From: an uncultured Bacteroidota bacterium
Lineage (GTDB): Bacteria; Bacteroidota; Bacteroidia; Chitinophagales; Chitinophagaceae
Reading direction: 5' to 3'
Assembly (NCBI GenBank): GCA_903906365.1
Contig: CAIVKC010000043.1
Coordinates: forward strand, 205,293-269,292
Length of the DNA: 64,000 nucleotides
The position numbers and the translations under genes are program-made. Position 1 is the first letter of the stretch. Each line of letters opens with the position of its first letter. Positions 17,271 to 27,155 of the stretch are shown here, in pieces. The notes beneath the pieces are model-generated. The model was not told where the DNA came from. It made no database searches and saw only the letters and a list, made by a program, of their open reading frames with translations.

Positions 17271-18077
17271 TTACCGGATTGAATTAACGATTTGAACAAT
17301 GATCATTTCCTCAATGAATATCAGGAACATGGAAATAACCACAGCGGAGTTGGCGGCCCGTCCCACACCTACGGTACCCTGCCTTGCCTGGTAACCCAGA
17401 AAGGAGCCGGTTATGCCGATGGTAAAACCATATACTATGGATTTTATGACAGAGGCGAAAATATCCAGGAAGGTTATTTTTACAAATGCATCGTGAAAAA
17501 AGGAGGTGAAACTGGTTAGTTCATTGTTATTGACATTGAGAAAGGCGCCCAGTAAGCCAATAAAACCGGCGTAACACATCAGTACCGGCAGCATGCAGGT
17601 AGTGGCAAGTACCCGGCTTACCACCAGAAACTTGAATGGATTGGTTCCGGAAACCTCCATCGCGTCAATTTGTTCAGTCACATTCATGGATCCAAGCTCA
17701 GCGCCAATATTGGAGCCTATTTTACCTGCGGCGATCAGTGCGGTTATCAGCGGGGCCAGGGCCCTTATCAATGCCAGTGAAATGAGGGAGGGTAGCCATG
17801 ATGTGGCACCAAATTCGGAGAGCGGCTGTCGGGATTGTTTGGTAAACACGATCCCGGTGATGAAACCCGTCAGGGTTATGATGGCCAGGGATCTGTAACC
17901 TATTATGTAGCATTGCCGGATTATCTCTTTAAATTCAAAAGGCGGGGTAAAGGCCTCCTTAAAGAATCTTAATATAAAACGGGATATATTGTAAAGATTG
18001 CCAAAGAACTGGAACACTTTTTCCGGAAATGACAGTTTAATTTCCTGCGATTGTATCGTTTCTGATTCATTTTCCAT
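17271..18077 (-). CDS. MlaE-family lipid ABC permease
   Basis: A 268-residue integral membrane protein of the MlaE/Ttg2B family with an interfacial N-terminal helix and five membrane helices. Characteristic segments are ALIAAGKIGSNIGAELGSM, the coupling-helix region ISVTEQIDAMEVSGTNPFKFLVV-like (EQIDAMEVSGTNPF), and GVGRAANSAVV near the C-terminus. It is the first gene of the mlaE-mlaF-mlaD order. The start at 18077 removes 28 residues of an upstream frame that do not look like part of the family. Confidence 0.9.
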   Translation of the reverse strand: MENESETIQSQEIKLSFPEKVFQFFGNLYNISRFILRFFKEAFTPPFEFKEIIRQCYIIGYRSLAIITLTGFITGIVFTKQSRQPLSEFGATSWLPSLISLALIRALAPLITALIAAGKIGSNIGAELGSMNVTEQIDAMEVSGTNPFKFLVVSRVLATTCMLPVLMCYAGFIGLLGAFLNVNNNELTSFTSFFHDAFVKITFLDIFASVIKSIVYGFTIGITGSFLGYQARQGTVGVGRAANSAVVISMFLIFIEEMIIVQIVNSIR

Positions 18078-18257
18078 TGCCGGAAGTGTATAATGGCAAA
18101 GTATTGGGAAATAGAAAGGGGTTACATGACTCTTATTATTCTCCCGGATGATTTTGATCATTTATCTCACAAAATGACAAGCGGTATTTTATCACATCGG
18201 GGCAGGAGCTATGTCATGATGGAACACCCGTCAAAGGGTGGTGTTCCCATAGGGTTT

Positions 18258-20063
18258 TTAATCAAACTGTGCTGAATATAATTGATAATATCTTCCTTTT
18301 AGCTGCAGTAGAAATTCATGGTTCCCCCTTTCAATGATTTGCCCGTGTTCCAGGACAATGATTTCATCTGCATTTCTGACGGTGGAAAGGCGGTGGGCTA
18401 TGACAAAACTTGTCCTGTTTTTCATGAGCTGGTCTATCCCTTTTTGAATGATGATTTCCGTTCTTGTATCTATGGAACTGGTCGCCTCGTCCAGAATCAG
18501 AATGGATGGCCGGGCTATTGTAGCCCGGGCGATATTCAGTAACTGCCGCTGGCCCTGGCTCAGGTTTCCCCCATCACTTTCCAGTATCGTCAGATAGCCT
18601 TTCGGGAGTCGCTTTATGAAAGAATCGGCGCCGGATAATTGGGCGGCCGATATCACTTCCTGGTCCGTTGCCTCCAGCCGGCCGTACCGGATATTTTCCA
18701 TTACGGTGCTGGTAAAAAGATGCGTGTCCTGGAAGACGACGGCTATCGATTTTCGAAGATCATCCCGCTTTATATTGACTATGTTGATACCGTCAATAAA
18801 GATCTGACCTTCAGAAATATCGTAAAACCTGGGCAGCAGGTTCATAATGGTGGTCTTGCCCGCCCCGGTGGAACCGACAATGGCGATTTTTTGACCAGCT
18901 TTTGCCATGACTGAAATTTTTTTTAAGACCGGATTGGCCGGTGAGTAGCCAAAACTTACCTGGCGGAACTCCACATCCCCGTTAATCTTTTGGAGACTTT
19001 CAGCCTGTGGCTCATCCGGCTTTTCGGGGATTTCATCCATAATCTGAAAAATCCGTTCTGCGCCTGCCAGGGCTGCCTGCAGGCTGTTGTATTGATTGGA
19101 GATTTCATTTACCGGCCTTCCGAATTGGCGGGAGTACTGCAAAAAGGCAGCGAGGCCGCCTATATCCAGGCCTTTCACAATGGCAATGATTCCGCCAACA
19201 GCGGCGGTTAAGGCGAAATTTATGGTATTCAAATTTTGTATGACAGGCATCATGACCCCTGAATACAACTGGGCATGGGTGGCTTTGTCTCTCAGATCTT
19301 TGTTGAGGACCTCAAAATCATCCAGTGCATTTTTTTCATAACAGAATACCTTCACCACTTTTTGACCCCGGATCATTTCTTCCACATAACCATCAAGGGC
19401 TCCCAGGGCTCCCTGTTGGGCGCTGAAATAGGTCTTGCTTTTGTTGATAATCCTGCCGGCCACCCATAGCATAAAGGGCACTATGACCAGGGTGACAATG
19501 GTCAGCAGGGGACTGATATACAACATCATGAATAAAATCCCTGTAAGGGTAAGAAAACTGGAAAGAATTTGTGTGATGCCGGTATTGAGGGAATCGCTCA
19601 GGTTATCAAGGTCATTGGTAAACCGGCTCATGAGTTCACCGTGACTATGTGAGTCGAAAAACTGGAGCGGAAGCGACTGGATCCTGCAGAAAAGGTCTGT
19701 ACGGATTTTGTGTATGGTCCTCTGGGCAACCGTAATCATCATTCGGTTTTGAATCATGGAAGCGACAGAACCCATAATATACAGCGCTAGCAGGACCGCA
19801 ATCATGTTAATCAATCCAGCTATATCATGGGGAATAATGTATTTATTTATAGTGGGGCGCAGCAGATAAGAACCGCTTAGTGTGGCCAGGGTGTTCACAA
19901 GGAGCAGCAATATGATGACAAACATCGATAGCTTCTGATCGCCAAGGTATGTAAAAATACGTCCAAAGACCCGAAGGGCATTACCGGGCTTTTCTGAGCT
20001 AATTTTTCCCCTTCTCCCCGGAAGCCCAGCCGGTGTCAATTTTCTGTTTATCGTCTCTGCCAT
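18258..20063 (-). CDS. Heterodimeric ABC exporter subunit with intact ATPase site (MsbA-like)
   Basis: A 601-residue ABC exporter half-transporter: a six-helix membrane domain (about 45-335) and an ATPase domain (about 360-600). Walker A GSTGAGKTT, Walker B ILILDEATSSID with the catalytic Glu, and H-loop AHRLSTV are intact; the signature is LSQGQRQ. The subunit begins 11 bases after its partner's stop. The partner lacks the catalytic Glu and His, so the pair resembles TmrAB/TM287-288/YheHI-type heterodimers. Likely substrates are drugs, lipids or peptides; nothing nearby narrows this. Confidence 0.9.
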   Translation of the reverse strand: MAETINRKLTPAGLPGRRGKISSEKPGNALRVFGRIFTYLGDQKLSMFVIILLLLVNTLATLSGSYLLRPTINKYIIPHDIAGLINMIAVLLALYIMGSVASMIQNRMMITVAQRTIHKIRTDLFCRIQSLPLQFFDSHSHGELMSRFTNDLDNLSDSLNTGITQILSSFLTLTGILFMMLYISPLLTIVTLVIVPFMLWVAGRIINKSKTYFSAQQGALGALDGYVEEMIRGQKVVKVFCYEKNALDDFEVLNKDLRDKATHAQLYSGVMMPVIQNLNTINFALTAAVGGIIAIVKGLDIGGLAAFLQYSRQFGRPVNEISNQYNSLQAALAGAERIFQIMDEIPEKPDEPQAESLQKINGDVEFRQVSFGYSPANPVLKKISVMAKAGQKIAIVGSTGAGKTTIMNLLPRFYDISEGQIFIDGINIVNIKRDDLRKSIAVVFQDTHLFTSTVMENIRYGRLEATDQEVISAAQLSGADSFIKRLPKGYLTILESDGGNLSQGQRQLLNIARATIARPSILILDEATSSIDTRTEIIIQKGIDQLMKNRTSFVIAHRLSTVRNADEIIVLEHGQIIERGNHEFLLQLKGRYYQLYSAQFD

Positions 20064-20074
20064 ATTGGGGGAGT

Positions 20075-21799
20075 TTAAACCAATTGTTGGGAATGATATA
20101 TTTCCTGGTAAATTTTATTTCCGTGTATTAGTTCCTCATGGGTTCCTATCCCGTTTATTTCACCATTTTCGAGCAACAATATCCTGTCTGCCGACCGGAT
20201 GGAACTGATTCTTTGTGCTATTATCAGCATGGTGGGTGGGTTGCTGTTGCTTTTAAGGGCTGCCCTTACATTCGCTTCCGTTTGAATGTCCAGGGCACTG
20301 GTGCTGTCATCAAGGATAAGAATTAGCGGGTTCTTGAGCAGGGACCTGGCAATGCACAGTCTTTGCTTCTGGCCCCCCGAAACATTCACCCCGTTTTGTC
20401 CCAGTACCGATTCGTATTTTTCGGGCAGTGACATTATGAATTCATGGGCCTGGGCAATTTTTGCAGCTGTCATGATTTGCTCCTGGGTGGCCTGGGGGTT
20501 TCCCCAGCGCAGATTTTGCGCAATAGTACCGGAGAACAGCTCGTTTTTTTGTAGGACCAGGGCGACCCGGTTTCGGAGGTTTTCGAGCGTGTATTCCCTG
20601 ATATCCGCCCCATCTATCAATATCTGACCCCCGGTAACTTCATAAAGCCTTGGAATTAATTGAACCAGGGTGCTTTTGGATGAACCGGTCGACCCTATAA
20701 TGGCGATGGTTTCCCCCGGAGAGGCTGTAAAGCTGATATCCTTGAGAACAAATTCCGGACTTTGTTCCTGGTATTTAAAATACACTTTTCTAAACTCAAT
20801 TTTACCCTTTTGGGGTTGCCTGTTCTTCAGGATTGCCTCATCAGAATCCAGGATGTCCGGCTGCTGGTTGAGAACCTCCAGAATCCGCTTGGAGGAGGCT
20901 CCGGCCCTGGAAAAAGTCATAATGGACATAGCGAGCATCATCAGGGACATCAGAATCTGGGTTATATAGGTAATGAAGGACATCAGTTGGCCCACCTGAA
21001 AGTGACCTGATATGATTTCAACGCCTCCAAACCATATAATTGCCACAATTGATATGTTCATTACCAATTGCATGACTGGCATGATCAGAACCACTATACC
21101 GGAGGCTTTTACAGCCATGGCCCTGAGGTCACCGCTTGCCAAGTCGAATTGTTTGTTTTCATAATTTTCCCGCACAAACGATTTTACGACCCGAACATTG
21201 ATCAGATTCTCCTGGATCACCCGGGTTACAATATCGAGTTTTGCCTGCATTTTTTCAAAGTAGGGAAGGCCCCTGTGCAACAGGAAATAAATACTTAAAG
21301 AGAGCAGTGGTATAGCTATGGCTATAATAATGGCCAGACCGGCATTTATACGGATGGCAAAGAAGACCGCGAACAGGAGCATGAGCGGTGCCCGTATCAG
21401 CAGGCGTAGCATCATCATGACCAGGTCCTGCAAAATATTTACATCATTGGTAAGCCTGGTAACCAGGGATGCGGAGCCAAACTTGTCGAGGTTCGAAAAT
21501 GAAAAAGTCTGAATTTTAGTGAATATTCCTTTTCGTAATTCCGCGGCAAATCCAACCGATGTCCGGGAGGAAAAATAGACATTTCCCACATTGGCAGCTA
21601 TAGCTATCAGCGAAAGAATCAACATGATCATGCCAATATGCAAAATATAGGGAAGGCTCTTTTGTTTTACTCCTACATCCACAATTTTGGACATGAGTTC
21701 CGGCTGAACTATTTCGCAGATAACATCTACAATTACAAGCAGCGGGGCCAGATAAATTGCCTTGCGGTAATTGGACAGAAATGGGAAATACGATTTCAT
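20075..21799 (-). CDS. Heterodimeric ABC exporter subunit with degenerate ATPase site
   Basis: A 574-residue ABC exporter half-transporter with a six-helix membrane domain (about 15-305) and an ATPase domain (about 335-570). Walker A is GSTGSSKST and the signature VSGGQKQR. Walker B reads LILDDSTSALD, with Asp where the catalytic Glu should be, and the H-loop reads AQRISSI, with Gln in place of His. Both changes fall in the same composite site, as in asymmetric exporters of the TmrAB class. It is the first gene of a two-gene operon. Confidence 0.9.
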   Translation of the reverse strand: MKSYFPFLSNYRKAIYLAPLLVIVDVICEIVQPELMSKIVDVGVKQKSLPYILHIGMIMLILSLIAIAANVGNVYFSSRTSVGFAAELRKGIFTKIQTFSFSNLDKFGSASLVTRLTNDVNILQDLVMMMLRLLIRAPLMLLFAVFFAIRINAGLAIIIAIAIPLLSLSIYFLLHRGLPYFEKMQAKLDIVTRVIQENLINVRVVKSFVRENYENKQFDLASGDLRAMAVKASGIVVLIMPVMQLVMNISIVAIIWFGGVEIISGHFQVGQLMSFITYITQILMSLMMLAMSIMTFSRAGASSKRILEVLNQQPDILDSDEAILKNRQPQKGKIEFRKVYFKYQEQSPEFVLKDISFTASPGETIAIIGSTGSSKSTLVQLIPRLYEVTGGQILIDGADIREYTLENLRNRVALVLQKNELFSGTIAQNLRWGNPQATQEQIMTAAKIAQAHEFIMSLPEKYESVLGQNGVNVSGGQKQRLCIARSLLKNPLILILDDSTSALDIQTEANVRAALKSNSNPPTMLIIAQRISSIRSADRILLLENGEINGIGTHEELIHGNKIYQEIYHSQQLV

Positions 21800-22186
21800 T
21801 TTTTATTTCGGTTTCCCGTACATTTTTCAACATATTATGAATTTATTTCCATCTATGAACACCCATGTTCTTATTTTTCATGTTTACCATTGGGGGGCGA
21901 GGGTCCCTGGTTGATTTGAACTTTCTATTCAATCCAGCATGGACCATCCCGTCCTGCGATGGAGACTGACTTTCCTACGCCGCAAACCCGGGGGAAATCG
22001 AGGGTGACCGGCCCTGACAGAACGATATTTGCTGAATTATAGGGAAAACAGCCGCTTTTTTTTGGGGCCTTGGATATACACAAACGTTCTCATATTTTAA
22101 ATTGTATTCATATAATCAAGCAGGCCGGATAGGTCAATTGACTGTCCGGATTTTGTTCTTTATTTACAAAGGAAGTGCTGGCATTC
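21800..22186. other. Intergenic region upstream of the heterodimeric exporter
   Basis: About 390 bases with no gene, between two minus-strand operons. It must contain the promoter of the exporter pair, but no clear TAnnTTTG element was found on the minus strand. A small inverted repeat GAACA-cccaTGTTC lies near 21856. Confidence 0.4.
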
Positions 22187-23410
22187 TCATTCGTAACGCA
22201 GGGCTTCGATGGGATCGAGTTTAGAGGCTTTCAGGGCGGGGTAGTAGCCAAAGAATATGCCCGTTATCACACATACCAGAAAGGATAGGAGGATCGATGA
22301 TTCCAGGATCAGCGTCGGCCAGGATAGGAAATAGGTAACCATCCGGGTGGCAGTAATTCCTAAGGTTACCCCGAGCAATCCCCCGGTAATACTTATTAAA
22401 ATGGCTTCTGTCAGAAATTGAAATAATATATCCCTTCCTTTGGCTCCAAGAGACATCCTCAGTCCGATTTCACGGGTTCTTTCGGTCACCGAAACATACA
22501 TAATGTTCATAATGCCTATTCCGCCGACCACCAGGGAAATACTTGCAATAACGGCCAGCAGGATGGTCAGCAGCTGACTGGTTGAACTAAATGTCTTTAT
22601 CAGCTCCTGCATGGTCCTTACCGCAAAATCATCTTCGTCCGAAGGCTTGAGTCTGTGTGATGTTCGGATGATGGAGGATATTTCTGCGGAAGCCGCTTCG
22701 GTGGTATTCTCATCCAGGGCTGAGGCATAGATATTCTGGAAGTAAATGGTGGAAAGAATTCTCTTTTGCACACTGGTATAGGGCGCGATGATGATATCAT
22801 CCTGATCCTGGCCGAACGCATTTTCACCCTTTACCGAGAGGATACCAATGACCAGGAAGGGTATCTTAGCGAATCTGACGTATTTGCCGACAGGTTCCTC
22901 TCCATGCTGGAACAGGTTATTAACCACCGTTTGGCCAAGCAGGCATACTTTGGCCTCCGTATTGATGTCTTTTTCTGAAAAATTGGCGCCTGCTGAGAGT
23001 TTCCATTCCCGGATGATATCCAGGTATTGTGTATTTACTCCCTGGATACTGGTTGGCCAGTTATTGTTTCCGTAAATCACCTGCCCCCGGGCACTGGCTG
23101 AAGGAGATACCGCACTTAGAAAGGTCCCTTTTTTCTGCAGCGCTTTTACATCTTCCAGGGTCAGTGTCTGTACGCTGGTGGCATCCAGCCTTGCGCCTGC
23201 CTGCAGATTGCTGTTTGGCCGAATCACAATCATATTGGATCCCATGGCCGATAGCTGCCCCTGGATGCTTTGTTTGGAGCCCTGGCCAATGGCCAGCATG
23301 GCTATCACAGATGCGACCCCGATAATAATGCCCAGCATGGTCAGAAACGCCCTCAGCTTGTTTCTCCGGAGCGCTTTGAGGGCTATTTTGAGCAGGTTGG
23401 CCAGATTCAT
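22187..23410 (-). CDS. MacB-type ABC permease (FtsX-like domain)
   Basis: A 407-residue permease of the MacB/LolC type without a fused ATPase. Helix 1 (about 18-42, MLGIIIGVASVIAMLAIGQG) is followed by a large periplasmic MacB core domain (about 45-270) and three C-terminal helices of the FtsX domain containing SVTERTREIGLRMSLGAKGRDI and the closing YPALKASKLDPIEALRYE. In MacAB-TolC this domain drives substrates from the periplasm through TolC by mechanical motion. It follows the ATPase gene by 11 bases. Confidence 0.92.
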   Translation of the reverse strand: MNLANLLKIALKALRRNKLRAFLTMLGIIIGVASVIAMLAIGQGSKQSIQGQLSAMGSNMIVIRPNSNLQAGARLDATSVQTLTLEDVKALQKKGTFLSAVSPSASARGQVIYGNNNWPTSIQGVNTQYLDIIREWKLSAGANFSEKDINTEAKVCLLGQTVVNNLFQHGEEPVGKYVRFAKIPFLVIGILSVKGENAFGQDQDDIIIAPYTSVQKRILSTIYFQNIYASALDENTTEAASAEISSIIRTSHRLKPSDEDDFAVRTMQELIKTFSSTSQLLTILLAVIASISLVVGGIGIMNIMYVSVTERTREIGLRMSLGAKGRDILFQFLTEAILISITGGLLGVTLGITATRMVTYFLSWPTLILESSILLSFLVCVITGIFFGYYPALKASKLDPIEALRYE

Positions 23411-23421
23411 AATGGTGGTTT

Positions 23422-24171
23422 TTAGGCTTCCTCCGCTTTTGGCAGGGCCGCAATGACTTCGGTGGCAGACCTCCGGTTTTCATTGATATGGTCCCTGAGC
23501 AATTTGCCGTCCTTTAATACGATGGTTCGATTACTGAATGAGGCGATATCAGGTTCATGGGTGACAAATACGATGGTTCGCTTTTGCCGCTGGTTAAGAT
23601 CCTGGAGCAAGGCCATGATGCTGTAAGAGGTTCTGGAATCAAGATTTCCGGTGGCTTCGTCGGCCAGTATCATGACCGGTTGGTTGATCATGGCCCGCGC
23701 GATGGCTACCCGCTGCTGTTGTCCTCCGGATAGCTGGTTGGGCATGTGATACATTCGGTCGGAGAGGCCTACCGCCTCCAGGGCCTCCATGGCCCTCTGG
23801 CGGCGTTCCCTGCCCGATACGGCGCGGTTGTACATCAGGGGTAACTCCACGTTTTCTATCGCGGAAGTCCTGGGCAACAGATTATAGGTCTGGAAAACAA
23901 AGCCAATCTTGGAGTTCCTGATAATGGCCAGTTCATTTCTTGATAATTTACTGACATCAATGCCATCAAGCAGGTAGCTGCCTTCAGAAGGTTTATCCAG
24001 GCATCCCAGGATATTGAGCAGCGTAGTCTTGCCTGAGCCGCTGCTTCCCATGATGGTCAAAAATTCACCGGAAGCTACGTTAAATGAAATACCCTTTAAG
24101 GCATGGACCGTTTCGGATCCCATGATGAAATCCCTCTTAATCTCGTTTAATTGTAAAATATTTTGATTCAT
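23422..24171 (-). CDS. MacB-type ABC ATPase
   Basis: A 249-residue ATPase of the MacB/LolD branch: Walker [10 protein letters not shown], signature [14 protein letters not shown], Walker [14 protein letters not shown] and H-loop FVTHEPDIA. The ADEATGNLD sequence is typical for LolD/MacB. In E. coli this domain is fused to the permease; here it is separate. The start at ATG 24171 begins the protein as MNQNILQL; a TTG at 24210 would add 13 residues outside the fold. Confidence 0.92.
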   Translation of the reverse strand: MNQNILQLNEIKRDFIMGSETVHALKGISFNVASGEFLTIMGSSGSGKTTLLNILGCLDKPSEGSYLLDGIDVSKLSRNELAIIRNSKIGFVFQTYNLLPRTSAIENVELPLMYNRAVSGRERRQRAMEALEAVGLSDRMYHMPNQLSGGQQQRVAIARAMINQPVMILADEATGNLDSRTSYSIMALLQDLNQRQKRTIVFVTHEPDIASFSNRTIVLKDGKLLRDHINENRRSATEVIAALPKAEEA

Positions 24172-24226
24172 CTGCTTCAGGGCTTTAGGCCGGTCTAAGA
24201 ACGGCAACAACCGTTCAGTTGATTTT

Positions 24227-25525
24227 TCAACGATTGGCAGCAGGGCGACTGGTTGCAGCCGGCCTCCTGGTTGGCATAAATGGACTTCTGGCAGGGGAAG
24301 CGGGGCTTTTTACCGGAGTCATATCCGCACCCTGGGAAATAACCAGATCATCTTCCGGGCTCAACCCGCTGATTACCTGCACATGCATATCATCATTGAG
24401 CCCCGTATATATCTCCTTTTTAAGCAGGCTGTCCCCTGATTTTATCCATACAGTGGACTGCTGGATAAGTGTCCCGCTGCTGTCTGTATATCCGGCGTTT
24501 CCGCCTGTGGGGGTATTTGACAGATTCTTCTTCCTGTTATCGGGCTGCGCGGCTGGGGGGGCGGCCTGCTTTTCCCCGGCCCGGACCCTGAATTGTCCGA
24601 GCACCTGCGGGCTGGGGTTGTATTTAAGCGCTTTTACGGGAATCAGCAATGCATTTGAATCCTCATGGGTATACACGAAAATATTGGCTGTCATACCCGG
24701 CTTCAATTTCAGATCCTCGTTGGGTGCGTCAATGATGGTGGTATAAGTGACGACATTGGCGGAAACCTGTGGTTTGAGCCTGATCTGGGAAACCTTTCCA
24801 TAAAAATTGATGCTGGGGTAGGCATCCACGGTAAAGACCGCCCGCTGTCCCACCGTTACATTTCCGATGTCCGCTTCATCCACAGCCGCCTGGACCTGCA
24901 TTTTTTTAATGTCCTTGGCGATGATAAACAAAGTGGGGGTACTGAAACTGGCGGCCACGGTCTGTCCTATGGAAATGTTTCTGGACAGCACGACCCCGTT
25001 CACGGGAGAATAGATGGTAGCATAGGAGAGGTTCTTTTGAGCGCCTTCCAGCTGGGCCTCCACGCTTTTGACGGTGGCTTTGGCCGTTTCATGGAGGTTT
25101 TCGGCATTATCATAATCGGCCCGGCTGATTCCGCCGGCCTGGTAGAGTTGGGACTGGCGGGAAAAATTGTTTTCCTGGTAAGTCAGGTTGCTTTTTGCCA
25201 GTTCAAGATTGGCCTTATATTGGTTGACGGTAGCCTCAAAGAGCGATTTATCCAACTCGGCAATAACTTCCCCCTTTCTAACAACGTCATTAAAATCTGC
25301 ATAGATGTATTTAATAGTCCCCGAAACCTGGGAACCTACCGTTACCGTATCGACGGGCTCAATGGTGCCGGTGGCCGTTACCGACTTAGAGATATACCCG
25401 TACTGGGGCTTTTCGGTATCCAGCTGGATGGGTTTTGTTTTATTGCGGATGCCAAAGTACCACCACGCGCCGGCTCCTGCTGCGAGCGTTAGTACAATAA
25501 TAATTAGGGTTAATTTCTTTTTCAT
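24227..25525 (-). CDS. MacA-type periplasmic adaptor
   Basis: A 432-residue membrane-fusion protein with an N-terminal membrane helix (about 4-24), lipoyl half-domains (GTIEPVDTVTVGSQVSGTIKYIY and YSPVNGVVLSRNISIGQTV) around a helical hairpin (about 90-165), a beta-barrel domain and a membrane-proximal domain. The region about 310-360 carries an unusual low-complexity insert rich in Pro, Gln, Asn and Lys, and the C-terminus ends in a Pro/Ala/Ser/Arg-rich tail. Both are probably disordered. It lies between the TolC gene (13 bases) and the ATPase gene (55 bases). Confidence 0.9.
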   Translation of the reverse strand: MKKKLTLIIIVLTLAAGAGAWWYFGIRNKTKPIQLDTEKPQYGYISKSVTATGTIEPVDTVTVGSQVSGTIKYIYADFNDVVRKGEVIAELDKSLFEATVNQYKANLELAKSNLTYQENNFSRQSQLYQAGGISRADYDNAENLHETAKATVKSVEAQLEGAQKNLSYATIYSPVNGVVLSRNISIGQTVAASFSTPTLFIIAKDIKKMQVQAAVDEADIGNVTVGQRAVFTVDAYPSINFYGKVSQIRLKPQVSANVVTYTTIIDAPNEDLKLKPGMTANIFVYTHEDSNALLIPVKALKYNPSPQVLGQFRVRAGEKQAAPPAAQPDNRKKNLSNTPTGGNAGYTDSSGTLIQQSTVWIKSGDSLLKKEIYTGLNDDMHVQVISGLSPEDDLVISQGADMTPVKSPASPARSPFMPTRRPAATSRPAANR

Positions 25526-25537
25526 GCCAACTGGTTA

Positions 25538-26851
25538 TTACTGGATGGGTATTCCATGGTAAAATTTGTAAATCTTGATATTGAGTATTGCACTGTACTT
25601 TGCCTGAATGTATTGTTGCATGGCCTGGACAAAAAGTGTTTTCTGCTGCAGGTATTCCACCGTATTTGCAGCTCCAATCCTCAGTTGCTCTGCGGCGATG
25701 CGGTAACTCTCTGTGGTAGCTGTCAGTTCCTCGACGGCAGCCTCGAACTGGGACTGTGCGTTTAATACAGCGATATAGGATTGTTCTATGGATTGCAGCA
25801 GGACGGTTTTTGCGTTGGTTTCATCCAAACCTGCCTGGGCGATGCCTATTTTTGATTTTTCAACGTTAACATCGTTTATTTTCTTACTGAAAATGGGTAT
25901 GCTTAACAGGACCCCCACCTGCTGGTAGAAATTGTTTTCCAGGGTTTTGGAGTATACCTGGGAGGGAATGCCCGGGTAGTTGCTGAATAAGTTTCCGCTG
26001 GCGGTGATGAACGGCTTATATCCTGACCGGGCTTTTGCCAGCTCAAGCTGGGCAACCTTCACTCCAATGGCGGCATTTCTTATTTCAGGCCTGTTTTGCA
26101 ATGCGAAATCTTCCACCGTTTGGAGGCTGGCTGCCGGCGCACCAATGGCCATGGTATCGGGTTCTGCAACATCGAGCTGGCTCACTACCGGTAAGAGCAG
26201 CAATTGCTTTAAGTTGAGCAGGTAATACCGTTTTAGGTTCTGGGCATTGACGAGGCTGTATTTGTCGGCTGCCAGCTGCGCCTGCAGTATGGCGAGGTCC
26301 TTTTTGGCCAGGGTACCGGCTTGGTACTGCTGTTCCCCCAGTTTCAGCTGGGCCTGGGAGGTTGATAGCAATTCGGTGAGGTAGATGATATTTTCCTTTG
26401 ACAATAATATACTCAGGTATTCCTGCACGATTTGCAGGGTAAGATTATTTTCCTGTTCCTGTACATTGAGTCCGTAGGAGTCTACCAATAATTTCTTCTG
26501 CCGGATATCATTTTTCAGCAGGCCCCCGCTATACAGGGTCAAGGATCCGTTAATACCGTAACTGCCTTGCGGCGCAGTCTGGCTCGGGTAGTGGGTCAAG
26601 GCATGGGAAAGCTGCGCCGATACGAGGGGCCATTGAGCGTATTTGGATAGAAAATAATCCTGGCTTCCCGACTGCTGGCTAAGCCGTAGTTTATTGAGCT
26701 GGATATTGTTCTTCCGTGCATAGTCCAGGCATTTGGAGAGGTCCCATACAAAAGACGAATCCCCGGAAGGCGCGGTTTGGGCCCGGGATCCATACGGTAT
26801 ACCCAATGTAAAACCCCATAGGCCCAGAAAACTGATTTTCAGGAATTGCAT
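25538..26851 (-). CDS. TolC-family outer membrane efflux protein (MacAB operon)
   Basis: A 437-residue outer membrane factor, first gene of the MacAB-like operon. A signal peptide (about 1-24, ending in GSRAQT) precedes the two TolC repeats: long helices with many Gln, Ala and Leu, and the barrel strands around YSLVNAQNLKRYYLLNLKQL and NLFSNYPGIPSQV. It should form the outer-membrane duct for the MacA/MacB-like proteins encoded downstream. Confidence 0.88.
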   Translation of the reverse strand: MQFLKISFLGLWGFTLGIPYGSRAQTAPSGDSSFVWDLSKCLDYARKNNIQLNKLRLSQQSGSQDYFLSKYAQWPLVSAQLSHALTHYPSQTAPQGSYGINGSLTLYSGGLLKNDIRQKKLLVDSYGLNVQEQENNLTLQIVQEYLSILLSKENIIYLTELLSTSQAQLKLGEQQYQAGTLAKKDLAILQAQLAADKYSLVNAQNLKRYYLLNLKQLLLLPVVSQLDVAEPDTMAIGAPAASLQTVEDFALQNRPEIRNAAIGVKVAQLELAKARSGYKPFITASGNLFSNYPGIPSQVYSKTLENNFYQQVGVLLSIPIFSKKINDVNVEKSKIGIAQAGLDETNAKTVLLQSIEQSYIAVLNAQSQFEAAVEELTATTESYRIAAEQLRIGAANTVEYLQQKTLFVQAMQQYIQAKYSAILNIKIYKFYHGIPIQ

Positions 26852-27155
26852 ATAACTGTTTCATGCATGTTAATGGGCAAAACTAAGGCTGTGGCAGGCC
26901 CGGCATCATGACCATGCTCATGGCCCGAAGTGATTTTGTGTACTCCGGCCCTGTGGGAAAAAATGGCCCCCGCCACGCCAAAAGTCCGGCGACAGGGCCT
27001 TGTGCCGGTTTTATCCCTGCCGGCCTGTCAGCAGGGTTTGCGGATCAATGCGGCCTGCTTCAAGCATTACACAGGAGCATCGGCACCTGCGTTATATAAC
27101 CGCCGATTTAGTAAGGATTATTCATATTAAAAAATCCGGACTCTGCTGAGAAACC
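26852..27155. other. Intergenic region upstream of the MacAB-like operon
   Basis: About 300 bases between two minus-strand genes. On the minus strand a TAnnTTTG-type -7 element (TAGTTTTG, complement of 26878-26885) lies 27 bases before the TolC start, but no -33 TTTG is found at the right distance, so this is only a weak promoter candidate. No terminator for the upstream regulator gene was seen. Confidence 0.35.

Noticed and set aside
24172..24210. N-terminal extension of the MacB-type ATPase from TTG
   Set aside because: The extra residues lie outside the ABC fold, and ATG 24171 begins the domain correctly.
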